64,000 nucleotides of DNA from Sulfurovum sp. NBC37-1 (GTDB lineage Bacteria; Campylobacterota; Campylobacteria; Campylobacterales; Sulfurovaceae): the NCBI RefSeq assembly GCF_000010345.1, contig NC_009663.1, forward strand, positions 806,001 to 870,000, written 5' to 3'. Under the pieces are notes generated by a model. That model searched no databases, was not told the origin of the DNA, and saw only the letters and a program-made list of their open reading frames with translations. The stretch's first letter is position 1, and each line of letters starts with the position of its first letter. Made by a program: the position numbers and the translations under genes. This document shows, in pieces, positions 34,890 through 43,945 of this stretch.

Positions 34890-36103
34890 ACATAGGGATG
34901 AGAACGAAGATAGTATTGGCGGTGGTATTTGCGGTTATAGTGAGTGGATGTGTCGGTCCGCAGGATGCCGAAGGATGGAGCTCATCGCAGAAGAGCCAGT
35001 TCATAAAGATACTCGCATCGGACAAGTATGTATCTTTATGCAACCAGAAATCGCTCTACGAAAAGGTCAGACAGAGTCAGAACTCCAGACTAATGACCAA
35101 ACTTCTTGTCGGTTACACGTACAACCTTGCCAACAGCTGCATAGACAGAAGTACGATTGGGAAAGAGTATGATGCCTACTGGCAGAAGGTGAGTACCTCT
35201 GACATTCAGAGGAAACTCAGAGCGGGAGAAAGCATCGAGAATATCCTCAAACCCTATGTACCGGAGTACAAGCAGTTCAGGCTCCTTGTGGCAAAATACA
35301 AAGCGTTGCAGAGAACACCGGGAGCCTCTCCACAGGCACTGCGTAAGGTACGTATGAGTATCGAGCGTATCAAACTGATGAAGCCGGGCCTTGGCAAGAC
35401 CTATGTCCTGGTGAATATTCCCGAGTTCCGTGTACGTGTTATCGAGAATGACAAGACTTCCATCGCCATGGGTGTGATCACAGGAAAAAAAGATCACCAG
35501 ACACCTATCTTCAGTGAAAACCTGCAGTATATCGTGCTCAACCCTACCTGGAACGTACCCGACAGCATTGCCAGGAACGAAGTGATCCCCAAACTGCTTA
35601 AAGACCCGGGGTATCTGAAAAAGCACCGTCTGGTGATGCGCAGAGACTACAATCTTGACTCACCGGCATTGAGTCCAGGCTCTGTGAATCTCAGAGCATA
35701 TAAGGGTGGCAAGGGCGATGTTCCGTTTAAATTCATCGAAGTACCATCAGACAAGAATGCGCTTGGACGCGTGAAGTTCATCTTCCCGAACCATCATTCT
35801 GTCTATATGCATGATACGCCGACCAAGTACCTTTTCAAAAGAAACGTGCGTGCTTACAGCCATGGATGTGTAAGGCTGCAGAATCCGAAGCTCATGCTGA
35901 AGTATCTGACAGAACACTACACCAACTACAGCTTCGAAGAGGCGATGGAAAAATATAACAGTTACAAGACACAGTACATGAAGATCATCAAACCGCTTCC
36001 TGTGCATACGGCCTACTTGACTGCCTATGTTGAAGAGGATGGTACATTGAAAGTGTTCCCTGACATTTATGGTCTTGACGCAATGCAGAAACTGAATTTC
36101 TAA
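34886..36103 (+). CDS. YkuD-type L,D-transpeptidase (lipoprotein)
   Basis: 405 residues from MNIGMRTKIVLAVVFAV with lipobox VSGC (Cys22). N-terminal helical region (about 30-165), then a YkuD catalytic domain: YVLVNIPEFRVRVIE, ITGKKDHQTPIF, LNPTWNVPDSI, MHDTPTKYLF and SHGCVRL with catalytic Cys. Layout resembles YcbB-like murein L,D-transpeptidases, which form 3-3 crosslinks or attach proteins. Followed 12 bp later by a second L,D-transpeptidase-fold gene. Confidence 0.88.
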   Translation: MNIGMRTKIVLAVVFAVIVSGCVGPQDAEGWSSSQKSQFIKILASDKYVSLCNQKSLYEKVRQSQNSRLMTKLLVGYTYNLANSCIDRSTIGKEYDAYWQKVSTSDIQRKLRAGESIENILKPYVPEYKQFRLLVAKYKALQRTPGASPQALRKVRMSIERIKLMKPGLGKTYVLVNIPEFRVRVIENDKTSIAMGVITGKKDHQTPIFSENLQYIVLNPTWNVPDSIARNEVIPKLLKDPGYLKKHRLVMRRDYNLDSPALSPGSVNLRAYKGGKGDVPFKFIEVPSDKNALGRVKFIFPNHHSVYMHDTPTKYLFKRNVRAYSHGCVRLQNPKLMLKYLTEHYTNYSFEEAMEKYNSYKTQYMKIIKPLPVHTAYLTAYVEEDGTLKVFPDIYGLDAMQKLNF

Positions 36104-36115
36104 TCGAATGAGCAA

Positions 36116-37000
36116 ATGACAAGGGCATGGCTGATACTGGGCGATATCCTTGTTACGCTTCTTCTTCTTGTCTCTTTCATACTTTTTTATCTTTATCCGC
36201 CCGCGTCAGAACCCAAAGTGGTTGAGATCCATCCCCTGGAACAGAATATTACGATAGAACAGAACCTTACATTTCCGGATTACGGACTGAACATTCCGGA
36301 GATCAACTACACCATGACCGTAGAGGACCTTATGCGTATGGCACAGGAAGAAAATAAAACGGAGTTCGTACCCATAGAGACCTTCAGGGACGTCCCACTG
36401 AAAGAAGCACTCTCTCATGCCGGTGCCAGGGTCGGCGATGCGGTGTTCATCCGTATCTTCAAGCGTGAAGCCCTTCTTGAGGTCTGGATCAAAAAGGATG
36501 GAGAGTACAAACTCCTCAAAGAGTACAAGATCTGCGCCTACTCGGGCAGACTCGGCCCCAAGCTCAAAGAGGGGGACAGGCAGGCCCCCGAAGGTTTCTA
36601 CAGCGTGAACAGAGGCAGGCTCAATCCGCACAGCAAATTTCACCTTTCGTTCAATCTCGGTTACCCCAATGCCTACGACCGGGCGTACGGACGGACCGGT
36701 GCCTACCTGATGGTACATGGCAACTGTGTCTCCATAGGCTGCTACGCGATGACGGATGCGAAGATAGAAGAGATCTACATGCTGGTGGAAGAGGCATTGA
36801 AAAAGGGTCAGAAAAGAGTGCAGGTGCACATTTACCCTTTCCGTATGACACCAGAAAATATGGCGGCCTACAGTCATTACCGGTGGTACAGCTTCTGGCA
36901 GAACCTCAAAGAGGGCTACGACTACTTCGAAGCTGAACACCTGCCGCCGAAGATCAGCGTGGAGAACAAACGTTATATTATTGGTGAGTCAGAAGAGTAG
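36116..37000 (+). CDS. YafK-type L,D-transpeptidase/carboxypeptidase-fold protein
   Basis: 294 residues with one N-terminal membrane segment (5-28). The catalytic domain has YSGRLGPKLKEGDRQAPEG and HGNCVSIGCYAMTD (from about 201), the YafK pattern of His and Cys. In related Campylobacterota, Csd6 of H. pylori and Pgp2 of C. jejuni have this fold and trim tetrapeptides to shape the cell; assignment to that activity is inference. Operon with the YkuD protein. Confidence 0.8.
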   Translation: MTRAWLILGDILVTLLLLVSFILFYLYPPASEPKVVEIHPLEQNITIEQNLTFPDYGLNIPEINYTMTVEDLMRMAQEENKTEFVPIETFRDVPLKEALSHAGARVGDAVFIRIFKREALLEVWIKKDGEYKLLKEYKICAYSGRLGPKLKEGDRQAPEGFYSVNRGRLNPHSKFHLSFNLGYPNAYDRAYGRTGAYLMVHGNCVSIGCYAMTDAKIEEIYMLVEEALKKGQKRVQVHIYPFRMTPENMAAYSHYRWYSFWQNLKEGYDYFEAEHLPPKISVENKRYIIGESEE

Positions 37001-37123
37001 AACAGATAGTGATTTATCAAAAATTTTGACTGTATGGATGGCCGGTGATGCTTAATATAAAGGCATTAGAAGATAAAACATTCGATTAATATGTTAAAAT
37101 ACTTTAAAAAACAATGGTGAACC

Positions 37124-37855
37124 ATGGCATCAAAAGAGATAAGCTACAAAGAACACACTTTTCAACTTGCATATGAACTGGTCAATCCTTCGCAGGAGGA
37201 AGTGCTGCTCGTACTGCACGGCTGGGGGAGTAACAAAGAGATTATGAAGCAGGCATTCGGCAAAGAGTTGCCTGGGTACAAACACATTTACCTCGATATG
37301 CCCGGGTTTGGGAAAAGCAGCAATGACATAGTGCTTACGACGCAGGATTATGCCGCTGTCGTGCAGCTTTTTCTCGATGCCCTGAATGTAAAAGCGAAGA
37401 TCGCCATGGGGCACTCTTTCGGGGGGAAGGTATCGACACTGCTCAATCCTCCCTGTCTGGTGCTGCTCTCCTCGTCGGGCATACTCGTACCCAAGCCGAT
37501 GGATGTCAAGGTCAAGATCGCTCTGACCAAACTGCTCAAGCCTTTCAAATTCGCGTGGATACGCAAACTTTTCGCTTCCAAAGATGTGGAGGGTATGAGC
37601 CACGAGATGTATGAGACGTTCAAAAATGTGGTCAACGAGGCGTTCGAACATAATTTTTCAAATGTTTCGGGCAAAGCACTACTCTTCTGGGGCAAATCAG
37701 ATACGGCGACACCGCTCTGGACGGCGGAGAAGATACAAGGTATGATCCCCGGCGCACAGCTCTATCCGCTCGAAGGTGACCACTTCTTCTTTCTGAAACA
37801 TGCACCGTTCATCGCTCAGACCATTACAGACCAATGCAAGGACGGCAACTCATGA
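37124..37855 (+). CDS. alpha/beta hydrolase
   Basis: 243 residues: oxyanion HGWGSNKE, nucleophile elbow GHSFGG, and a C-terminal GDHFFFLKHAP with the catalytic His; Asp in WGKSDTATP. Soluble esterase-like enzyme, substrate unknown. Its stop overlaps the murF start by 4 bp; a hydrolase beside murF is a known Campylobacterota arrangement. Confidence 0.85.
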   Translation: MASKEISYKEHTFQLAYELVNPSQEEVLLVLHGWGSNKEIMKQAFGKELPGYKHIYLDMPGFGKSSNDIVLTTQDYAAVVQLFLDALNVKAKIAMGHSFGGKVSTLLNPPCLVLLSSSGILVPKPMDVKVKIALTKLLKPFKFAWIRKLFASKDVEGMSHEMYETFKNVVNEAFEHNFSNVSGKALLFWGKSDTATPLWTAEKIQGMIPGAQLYPLEGDHFFFLKHAPFIAQTITDQCKDGNS

Positions 37856-39309
37856 TCATCGTAAACTATCTTTTTTATGCACTTTTTCTTCTGGCGATGG
37901 GTTACTACGCCATCATCAACCTTCAGTGGTACAGTTACAAGCTTGAACGTGTGATGTTCCACCATACCAAGACCTGGTGGCATTTTGTCTATTTCCTGAT
38001 TCCTTATGTTCTTTATGTGCTGGTGAACTATGCTCTGCCGCAGTTCGGTTTCGTGGTCGTTATCGCCTACCTGGCGTTTTTCTACCAGTGGTACAAAGGG
38101 CTGGACAAGCCGCTGGTATGGACGGGAAGAGTGAAACGTTTCTATGCACTGATGGTGTTTCTGGCCCTCTTCATCACTTTTGCCTTCAACCATTTTGCAG
38201 TGGTCATTCCCATCTTCCTGGCCTATTTTATTTCTCTCTTCATCGAAAAGATGCTTTTTCACGGTTTCAAGACCAAAGCGCAGAAGAAGATAGACGACAT
38301 GAAAGACCTCACCGTGGTTGGGATCACGGCGAGTTACGGGAAGACCAGCATCAAGAACTATATCGAACACTTGCTCAAAGCGAAGTACAGGACGTATGCT
38401 ACGCCGCGTTCGGTCAATACGCTTGGCGGTGTGATGAAAGATATCAATGACGACCTGCCTGAAGATACGGAAGTCTATGTGGTCGAGATGGGGGCAAGAG
38501 GCGAGGGTGACATTGCCGAGATCACCACGTTCGTCAACCCGCAGTATGTCGTGGTTGGCAAGATAGGCCCAGCGCATATCGAATACTTCAAGACCATGGA
38601 GAACATCCGAAACACCAAAATGGAGATACTCCAAAGCCACCGTCTTAAAGAAGCATGGATCCACGAAAGCGCGATGGTAAAACCTGAAAAGAACATCCAT
38701 ATATTCGGCACCGGAGAGAACCTGGATATGAAAACCGGGCTTCCTGCTCCCGAGTATCTCATAAAAGATATTGAAGCGACACTGGATGCTACCTCTTTCA
38801 CACTGGACGGCGTACGCTACTCGGCAAGTATACTGGGTGCCTTCAATGCCATGAACCTGGCTGCTGCCGTACTGGTGGCCAAAAAGCTCGGCCTCAGCGA
38901 TGAAGAGATACAGCAGGGTCTTTCCACGCTCAAAGCGGTCGATCACAGGCTACAGCGTATCGATGCGGGAGGAAAGGTCATTCTTGATGACTCTTTCAAC
39001 GGGAATATTGACGGAATGATGGCATCCTTCGACCTTGCTTCGACCTATGCCGGAAGAAAAGTGGTCATCACACCGGGCCTGGTCGAAGTGGACGACGAAC
39101 TGAACATGCAGGTAGCAAAAAGGGCCAATGAGGTCTTTGACCTGGTAGTGGTAACGGGAGACCTGAACTATGCCATCTTCAAAGAGCATGTCGACCCGGA
39201 GAAACTGGTGAAGCTTGCGAGTAAGTCAGAGATGGAGAGTATGCTGGTGGAGCAGACGTTGCCGGGGGATTTGATCCTCTTCGCCAACGACGCCCCTTCT
39301 TTCGTGTAA
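37852..39309 (+). CDS. murF: MurF, UDP-MurNAc-tripeptide:D-Ala-D-Ala ligase, with membrane N-terminus
   Basis: 485 residues from MIIVNYLFYALFLLAMG. Residues 1-130 contain about four membrane helices, an extension seen in Campylobacterota MurF. The ligase follows: ATP loop GITASYGKTS (about 158-167), VEMGARGEGDIAEIT, AFNAMNLAAAVLVAKKLG, DHRLQRID, DDSFNGNIDG. Adds D-Ala-D-Ala to the muropeptide precursor; the membrane part may localise it with lipid-linked steps. Confidence 0.9.
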   Translation: MIIVNYLFYALFLLAMGYYAIINLQWYSYKLERVMFHHTKTWWHFVYFLIPYVLYVLVNYALPQFGFVVVIAYLAFFYQWYKGLDKPLVWTGRVKRFYALMVFLALFITFAFNHFAVVIPIFLAYFISLFIEKMLFHGFKTKAQKKIDDMKDLTVVGITASYGKTSIKNYIEHLLKAKYRTYATPRSVNTLGGVMKDINDDLPEDTEVYVVEMGARGEGDIAEITTFVNPQYVVVGKIGPAHIEYFKTMENIRNTKMEILQSHRLKEAWIHESAMVKPEKNIHIFGTGENLDMKTGLPAPEYLIKDIEATLDATSFTLDGVRYSASILGAFNAMNLAAAVLVAKKLGLSDEEIQQGLSTLKAVDHRLQRIDAGGKVILDDSFNGNIDGMMASFDLASTYAGRKVVITPGLVEVDDELNMQVAKRANEVFDLVVVTGDLNYAIFKEHVDPEKLVKLASKSEMESMLVEQTLPGDLILFANDAPSFV

Positions 39310-39332
39310 TTTTACTGCATCTTCGGCCGAAC

Positions 39333-39546
39333 GGCTTCGTTTTGTTCGGTCACATACTGAAATGTATGCTTCCTCTCTCCACTCATGCCGTTTGGCCAAA
39401 TCTACAGCAAACTTACACGAAAGGGCTTTTGTTGATGTTTAAAGTATTGATTCTTGGGCTTCGTTCAACTCGGTCACTTACTACATAGTAAGCTTCGTCG
39501 TTTCACTCAGGACGATCATCCAAACCTACCTCAAACTTACACGAAA
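39333..39546. repeat. diverged 90-bp direct repeats
   Basis: Unit 1 (39333-39422) and unit 2 (39457-39546) share GGCTTCGTT, CTCGGTCAC/TTCGGTCAC, a centre of variable short dyads, and AAACTTACACGAAA at the end. Both lie between murF and a convergent gene. ACACGAAA also resembles the end of murF. No open frame. Probably an intergenic repeat family. Confidence 0.65.
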
Positions 39547-39562
39547 CTTTTGAATATATCTC

Positions 39563-40006
39563 TTACTTAAGAAAATCAGTAATGGAGCTTTTGCCGAGTT
39601 TTTTGAAAAAGAGTGTATGGTTTTTGCTTTTGAGAACGATACCCTCTTCATCTTTCATTTTGCCTTTTTGGATGGTGAAGCCTTCACCTATGGCTTGGTG
39701 GAGGCGTGCGCTGACGAAGCGTTTGGTAGAGTTGAGGCATTCATATCGGTAGGTTTTGAGCTTTGAGGAGTACATGTCGTTGGTATGTAGGTTGAGTTTG
39801 CCTTCTATGCGGTTGCATCCGTCGTAACCGTCTATCTTTTTGTGTTTTGAATTGAAGTCGAGTATGGCCCTGGCACTTGAAACTTTGTGTCCGTCCATTG
39901 TACGGAGGATCCAGCTTCCGTCAAGGCTGCTGAGCGAGACAGATCCTGCCGAACCGAAGAGCAGTGTCGATGTCAAAGAGATAAAAAGCAGTTTTTTTGA
40001 GATCAT
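39563..40006 (-). CDS. exported META-domain (HslJ-like) protein
   Basis: 147 residues from MISKKLLFISLTSTLLFGSAG with signal peptide; GAGGT upstream supports this start over one five codons earlier. The META/HslJ pattern is clear: LDGSWILRTMDG, DGYDGCNRIEGKLNL and C-terminal NHTLFFKKL. Role unknown; relatives are envelope proteins linked to stress or novobiocin tolerance. Confidence 0.75.
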   Translation of the reverse strand: MISKKLLFISLTSTLLFGSAGSVSLSSLDGSWILRTMDGHKVSSARAILDFNSKHKKIDGYDGCNRIEGKLNLHTNDMYSSKLKTYRYECLNSTKRFVSARLHQAIGEGFTIQKGKMKDEEGIVLKSKNHTLFFKKLGKSSITDFLK

Positions 40007-40063
40007 AAGTACCTCTCTCAATTTTTTTCGATAGTATAATAAATATCGATTAACGGAGGATGT

Positions 40064-40858
40064 ATGAGAACGGTATTGTTTATCTATATATTAACCATGA
40101 CACTTTTTTCTGCCGAGATAAATCTGACAAGGCAGCAGGCGAACTATATCGCCAAAAAGGTATGGCAGAACGAGGGGGCGGGGAAAGACAAGTACCTGGT
40201 CTGGTGGAACAAAGGTGAGGATTTCGCTTCGGTCGGCATAGGGCATTTCATCTGGTTTCCCAAGGGGCACACGGAGCGTTTCCGCGAAGTCTTTCCCATG
40301 GTCGTTGCATTCATGCAAAAGAAGGGTGTGGAGATGCCCAAATGGCTCACACCCCAAACCGATCTCCCCTGGCAGACGAAAGCGGAATTCTTTGCCGCCA
40401 AAAAGCAAAAGAGCAAACACTACATGGAGCTTTTCAGCTTTCTCAAGCGAACCATGCCCCAGCAGGCAGAGTTCATGGCGGAACGTCTCAGGCAGGCGCT
40501 TCCCCAGATACTGGATACAATAAAAGACCCGAAAAAAGCAGCCATGATCGAACGACGTTTCAACCATATGCTCTATAAAAAGAACGGAAAGATAGATGAA
40601 AGAGGGCTTTACATCCTGCTTGACTACACCAATTTCAAAGGAGAAGGAACGCTCAAGAGCGAACGTTACAAAGGGCAGGGGTGGGGACTGCTTCAGGTGT
40701 TGGAACATCTTGACGAGAAGAACCCCAACAAATATAAAGCATTTGCCGACTCCGCCAAAGCGATGCTCTCCCGCCGTATAAAGAACTCTCCTCCTGCGCG
40801 GGGTGAAGAACGCTGGAGAAGAGGGTGGAACGTTCGTTTGGATACGTACTGGAAATAG
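40064..40858 (+). CDS. exported protein, possible lysozyme-like fold
   Basis: 264 residues with signal peptide (MRTVLFIYILTMTLFSA). The N-terminal domain IAKKVWQNEGAGKDKYLVWW followed by GEDFASVGIGHFIWFP has a Glu then a GIGH motif, reminiscent of phage-lysozyme-like folds (Glu and GxGH). The rest is helical, ending RRGWNVRLDTYW. No named family recognised; a murein-degrading role is a structural guess. Confidence 0.6.
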   Translation: MRTVLFIYILTMTLFSAEINLTRQQANYIAKKVWQNEGAGKDKYLVWWNKGEDFASVGIGHFIWFPKGHTERFREVFPMVVAFMQKKGVEMPKWLTPQTDLPWQTKAEFFAAKKQKSKHYMELFSFLKRTMPQQAEFMAERLRQALPQILDTIKDPKKAAMIERRFNHMLYKKNGKIDERGLYILLDYTNFKGEGTLKSERYKGQGWGLLQVLEHLDEKNPNKYKAFADSAKAMLSRRIKNSPPARGEERWRRGWNVRLDTYWK

Positions 40859-40936
40859 TGTGAAAATGAAAATAAGCTTACCCTTATATGGAAAAGAATA
40901 AAATTTATCAATTATTTTTTAAGGATAGTGATCATA

Positions 40937-41488
40937 ATGTCAGAAAAACAAGCAAACAACGTAGATCAAATAAGGGATTTGATCTTTGGGTCCCAAATCA
41001 AAGAGTTCGATGAAAAATTCAGTCAGATGGATGCACGCATCAAAAAAATGCATGAAGAGATCAAAAATAACTTTGTAGAATCTCATGAAAAACTTAAAAA
41101 AGAGACTGATCGTGCTATGGAAATGCTGGAAAAAAAGATAGATAACCTCTCAACTCTTACACAGAAAGAGAGACAGAAGCTCAAAGAACTTATCGATACA
41201 ACAGATGAGGCACTTCAGGACAAAATGGCAATGCAAAAGGATGAATTTGACAGCAAGTTGAAACTAACCAAAGAGAACATTGGCGATGACCAGCAGAAGA
41301 TCAAAGAAATTATTGCTTCAACCAGAAAGGAACTCAATGATATTTTGCAAAATAGATTTGCGGCACTTTCTGATGATAAACTCTCACGGGACAGTATGGC
41401 CCAGATGCTTCTGGATGTAGCAATGAAAATTCAGGGCACTAATATGGAAACTATATTGACAGAAGGTAAAGAAGCTGAAAAAAAGTGA
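40937..41488 (+). CDS. coiled-coil protein, first gene of the GTPase module
   Basis: 183 residues from MSEKQANNVDQIRDL (AAGGA upstream), no signal peptide. Almost wholly charged coiled coil: KEFDEKFSQMDARIKKMHEE, repeated heptads to about residue 145, ending AMKIQGTNMETILTEGKEAEKK. The stop directly follows an A7 run (41478-41484). The next frame is coding from this point with no usual start codon until 41571, so the two may be one protein joined by a +1 shift or slippage. Likely a cytoplasmic scaffold for the downstream membrane protein and GTPase. Confidence 0.7.
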   Translation: MSEKQANNVDQIRDLIFGSQIKEFDEKFSQMDARIKKMHEEIKNNFVESHEKLKKETDRAMEMLEKKIDNLSTLTQKERQKLKELIDTTDEALQDKMAMQKDEFDSKLKLTKENIGDDQQKIKEIIASTRKELNDILQNRFAALSDDKLSRDSMAQMLLDVAMKIQGTNMETILTEGKEAEKK

Positions 41489-41570
41489 TTCAAACCTTGA
41501 CAAGCTCAAAGAACTTCTTTTAAGTGATGAACTTAAAAAACTGGAAGAACTAGAGTCAGAACTCAGGAAA

Positions 41571-43445
41571 TTGAGAATTGAATCAAACGACCAGAAGATC
41601 ATAGCAAAAAAAATCCTTCCACTGTTTGATAAGATGCTGCTTGAACGTCTTCAGAGTAAAGATCAGGTAACGATAGCGATACTTTCAGACCATCTTGCCG
41701 ATATTATTGCCAAATCTTCACAAAACAATACCGAAGCGCTGAGCCATTCTTTGCAAAATATCCTGGCAGTTGCTATCAAGCGGGAGATCGCTTCGAACAA
41801 AGATGCAATGATAGATTCCCTTTATCCCATTATGGGTGGAATGATCAGTAAATACGTTACGTCGGCTATCCGGGAATTGATGGAAAACATCAACAGAAAA
41901 GTAGACGAAGGTCTCTCTTTTGATCGTATCAAACGTAAAATCAAATCGAAAATGACTGGTGTCAGTGAAACGGAACTCCTACTTGAAGAGAGTGGAGATG
42001 TGCTGATATCTTCTCTTTTTGTGATCCATAAAAAGAGCGGACTCCTTATCAGTGAAGCCCATTTGACAGAAAAGGCGATCAGTGATCCGCATCTGGTCGC
42101 TTCCATGGCCAGTGCCATCAAAGATTTTATCAATGACTGGATACAAAGTGATCAAAGGCATGATGAAATACAACTGCTCAGTTACGGAAACGCTACACTG
42201 TATATTGAGAGTGCCGGCAGTGTTTATATGATCGCTTTCATGGATGCTGAGCCAGACAGGGAACAACGAATGGAGATTAACCGTTTTTTTGCCTCTCTGG
42301 TCAAAGAGTATATGGATATTTTTCAGGATTTTAATGGAGATGACAGCAGTGGTGAGATCCACTCCCTTTCCCAGAAATTACAGCACTATCTTGATAAACA
42401 GGAAAATATTTCAGACCGATCCGGAAAAAGGATTCAGTCAAAAACCGGACAATATCTTCTTGTTTTGCTTCTTCTTATTTTTCTGATACCGGCATTTTAC
42501 TGGAGTAAAGACCGATATGAGGAGTATCATATTAGATCTGAGATCATGCAGAAAACGGGATATCCGATACAGATTGAAATCAAAGATCAGACTCTCTTTG
42601 CAAAAGGAAGTGTCGATACTTTCCGTGCGCTTCATGATATTGATAAAATCATCCGGAAAAACAGCAAAGGCAAGATTGTCAATGATATTACCATTCCCAT
42701 GGTACAGGTTGAAAAACTATATGAGGAACAGAAAATCTATATAGAACGTAATGTAAGTGCACTTTCAGGGTATATTAAAATTTTGGATCATGAATTAAAA
42801 TCGGCTGACAAATCCATTGTCAAGCTTACAGAAAAGCTTAAGGAGCAGGTACTTCAGAATAAAAAGATAATAAATGAACTGACCGCAAAGAGTGATAGAC
42901 TTTTGAAAATGTCGAAAAAAGAAAAACAGATCAGCAGGTTGTTGAATCTCAAAAAGAACATTGACAAACATCTTGCGGCAGCTTTTGCAGATAGCATTTA
43001 CTACAATCCGAAGAAAAACGTACTTGTTTTTTCAGGTCCTCAATTTTTCCCAAAAGGAAGTGTTGCCCTTCAGGGTAATGCAAAAAAGATTTTGGAAGAG
43101 ACTTCGATAAAATATTTTTCTGTTCTTTTGAGTATTCCCGAAGCAAAAAAATATATTGATCGTATTTCTGTATCTGCCTATACCGATAGTGATGGAACTT
43201 TACAGTATAATACTCAACTTTCTTTCAAAAGAGCCCAGGTAGTCACTGAAAGTCTTGCTTCTCTGCAATACCTAAAAGGCAAAGGTCTGTTGAAATATTT
43301 GAAATTCAAGGGATATGCGGGCAGAGATGTGATCATGGTGAACGGGATAGAAGATAAAAATGCTTCCAGAAGAGTAGAGATAGGATATGGTCTGGATGAG
43401 AGACGGATCAGTGATGATTTGGTAAGACTTACAGAACAGAATTAG
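41571..43445 (+). CDS. membrane-anchored OmpA-domain protein with longin-like cytoplasmic domain
   Basis: At least 624 residues from a TTG; coding character extends upstream in frame to about 41489 (DKLKELLLSDELKKLEELE). Layout: helical region (1-135, with YPIMGGMISKYVTSAIRELM), a domain at about 143-258 starting VIHKKSGLLISEAHL and ending in FNGDD that resembles longin/roadblock regulators of small GTPases, one membrane helix (295-311), a BON-like domain (325-378), coiled coil (380-468) and an OmpA peptidoglycan-binding domain (470-612; NTQLSFKRAQVV and NASRRVEI). Probably spans the inner membrane and grips peptidoglycan. It is in an operon with a Ras-like GTPase. Confidence 0.75.
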   Translation: MRIESNDQKIIAKKILPLFDKMLLERLQSKDQVTIAILSDHLADIIAKSSQNNTEALSHSLQNILAVAIKREIASNKDAMIDSLYPIMGGMISKYVTSAIRELMENINRKVDEGLSFDRIKRKIKSKMTGVSETELLLEESGDVLISSLFVIHKKSGLLISEAHLTEKAISDPHLVASMASAIKDFINDWIQSDQRHDEIQLLSYGNATLYIESAGSVYMIAFMDAEPDREQRMEINRFFASLVKEYMDIFQDFNGDDSSGEIHSLSQKLQHYLDKQENISDRSGKRIQSKTGQYLLVLLLLIFLIPAFYWSKDRYEEYHIRSEIMQKTGYPIQIEIKDQTLFAKGSVDTFRALHDIDKIIRKNSKGKIVNDITIPMVQVEKLYEEQKIYIERNVSALSGYIKILDHELKSADKSIVKLTEKLKEQVLQNKKIINELTAKSDRLLKMSKKEKQISRLLNLKKNIDKHLAAAFADSIYYNPKKNVLVFSGPQFFPKGSVALQGNAKKILEETSIKYFSVLLSIPEAKKYIDRISVSAYTDSDGTLQYNTQLSFKRAQVVTESLASLQYLKGKGLLKYLKFKGYAGRDVIMVNGIEDKNASRRVEIGYGLDERRISDDLVRLTEQN

Positions 43446-43468
43446 ATTCAGAAAGATAAAAATAAGCA

Positions 43469-43945
43469 ATGATACGAAAGAAGATTCTTTTACTGGGTGA
43501 TTTCAATGTAGGAAAGACAAGTCTGATAAGGCGCTATATTGAAAACACATTCGAGGACAAATATCTTACTACCATTGGAGTAAAGATATCAAAAAAAACT
43601 TTATCTATTGATGAAAAAGAATATGAACTTATTATCTGGGACGTAGAAGGAAGAACCCCGCAAAAAAAAGTACCTGAAAGTTATTTGCTTGGTGCCAGCG
43701 GTGCGATCTTTGTGGCTGATTGTAACAGGGAAGAGACGGTGAAGGACCTGAAAGAGCATATTGAAAGGTTTTTGAGCCTCAACCCGGATGCAAAATATGT
43801 CAAGGCTTACAATAAGTCTGACCTGTTGACAGATCAGCAACAAGAGCTGTTTGTTCTTGACGGGAGCAGTTTTTTTACATCTGCAAAAGATGGTCTTAAT
43901 GTAAACTGCTTATTCAGTACACTCGCAAAGGAGATGCTTCTATGA
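43469..43945 (+). CDS. Ras/Rab-like small GTPase
   Basis: 158 residues, a complete prokaryotic Ras-superfamily G domain: G1 GDFNVGKT (10-17), G2 Thr in YLTTIG (32-37), G3 DVEG (58-61, normally DTAG), G4 NKSD (115-118) and G5 TSAK (137-140). There is no C-terminal lipidation cysteine and no membrane segment, so localisation must come from partners, presumably the longin-like domain upstream. Its stop overlaps the diguanylate cyclase start by 4 bp (ATGA). Confidence 0.9.
   Translation: MIRKKILLLGDFNVGKTSLIRRYIENTFEDKYLTTIGVKISKKTLSIDEKEYELIIWDVEGRTPQKKVPESYLLGASGAIFVADCNREETVKDLKEHIERFLSLNPDAKYVKAYNKSDLLTDQQQELFVLDGSSFFTSAKDGLNVNCLFSTLAKEMLL

Noticed and set aside
37816-38946. 376-codon open frame on the minus strand
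   Set aside because: Antisense to murF; shadow of its codon bias.
41478-41525. A AAA AAG heptamer as a dnaX-like -1 frameshift site
   Set aside because: A -1 shift leads into VIQTLTSSKNFF and a stop after 12 codons, not into the downstream coding frame, which is +1.
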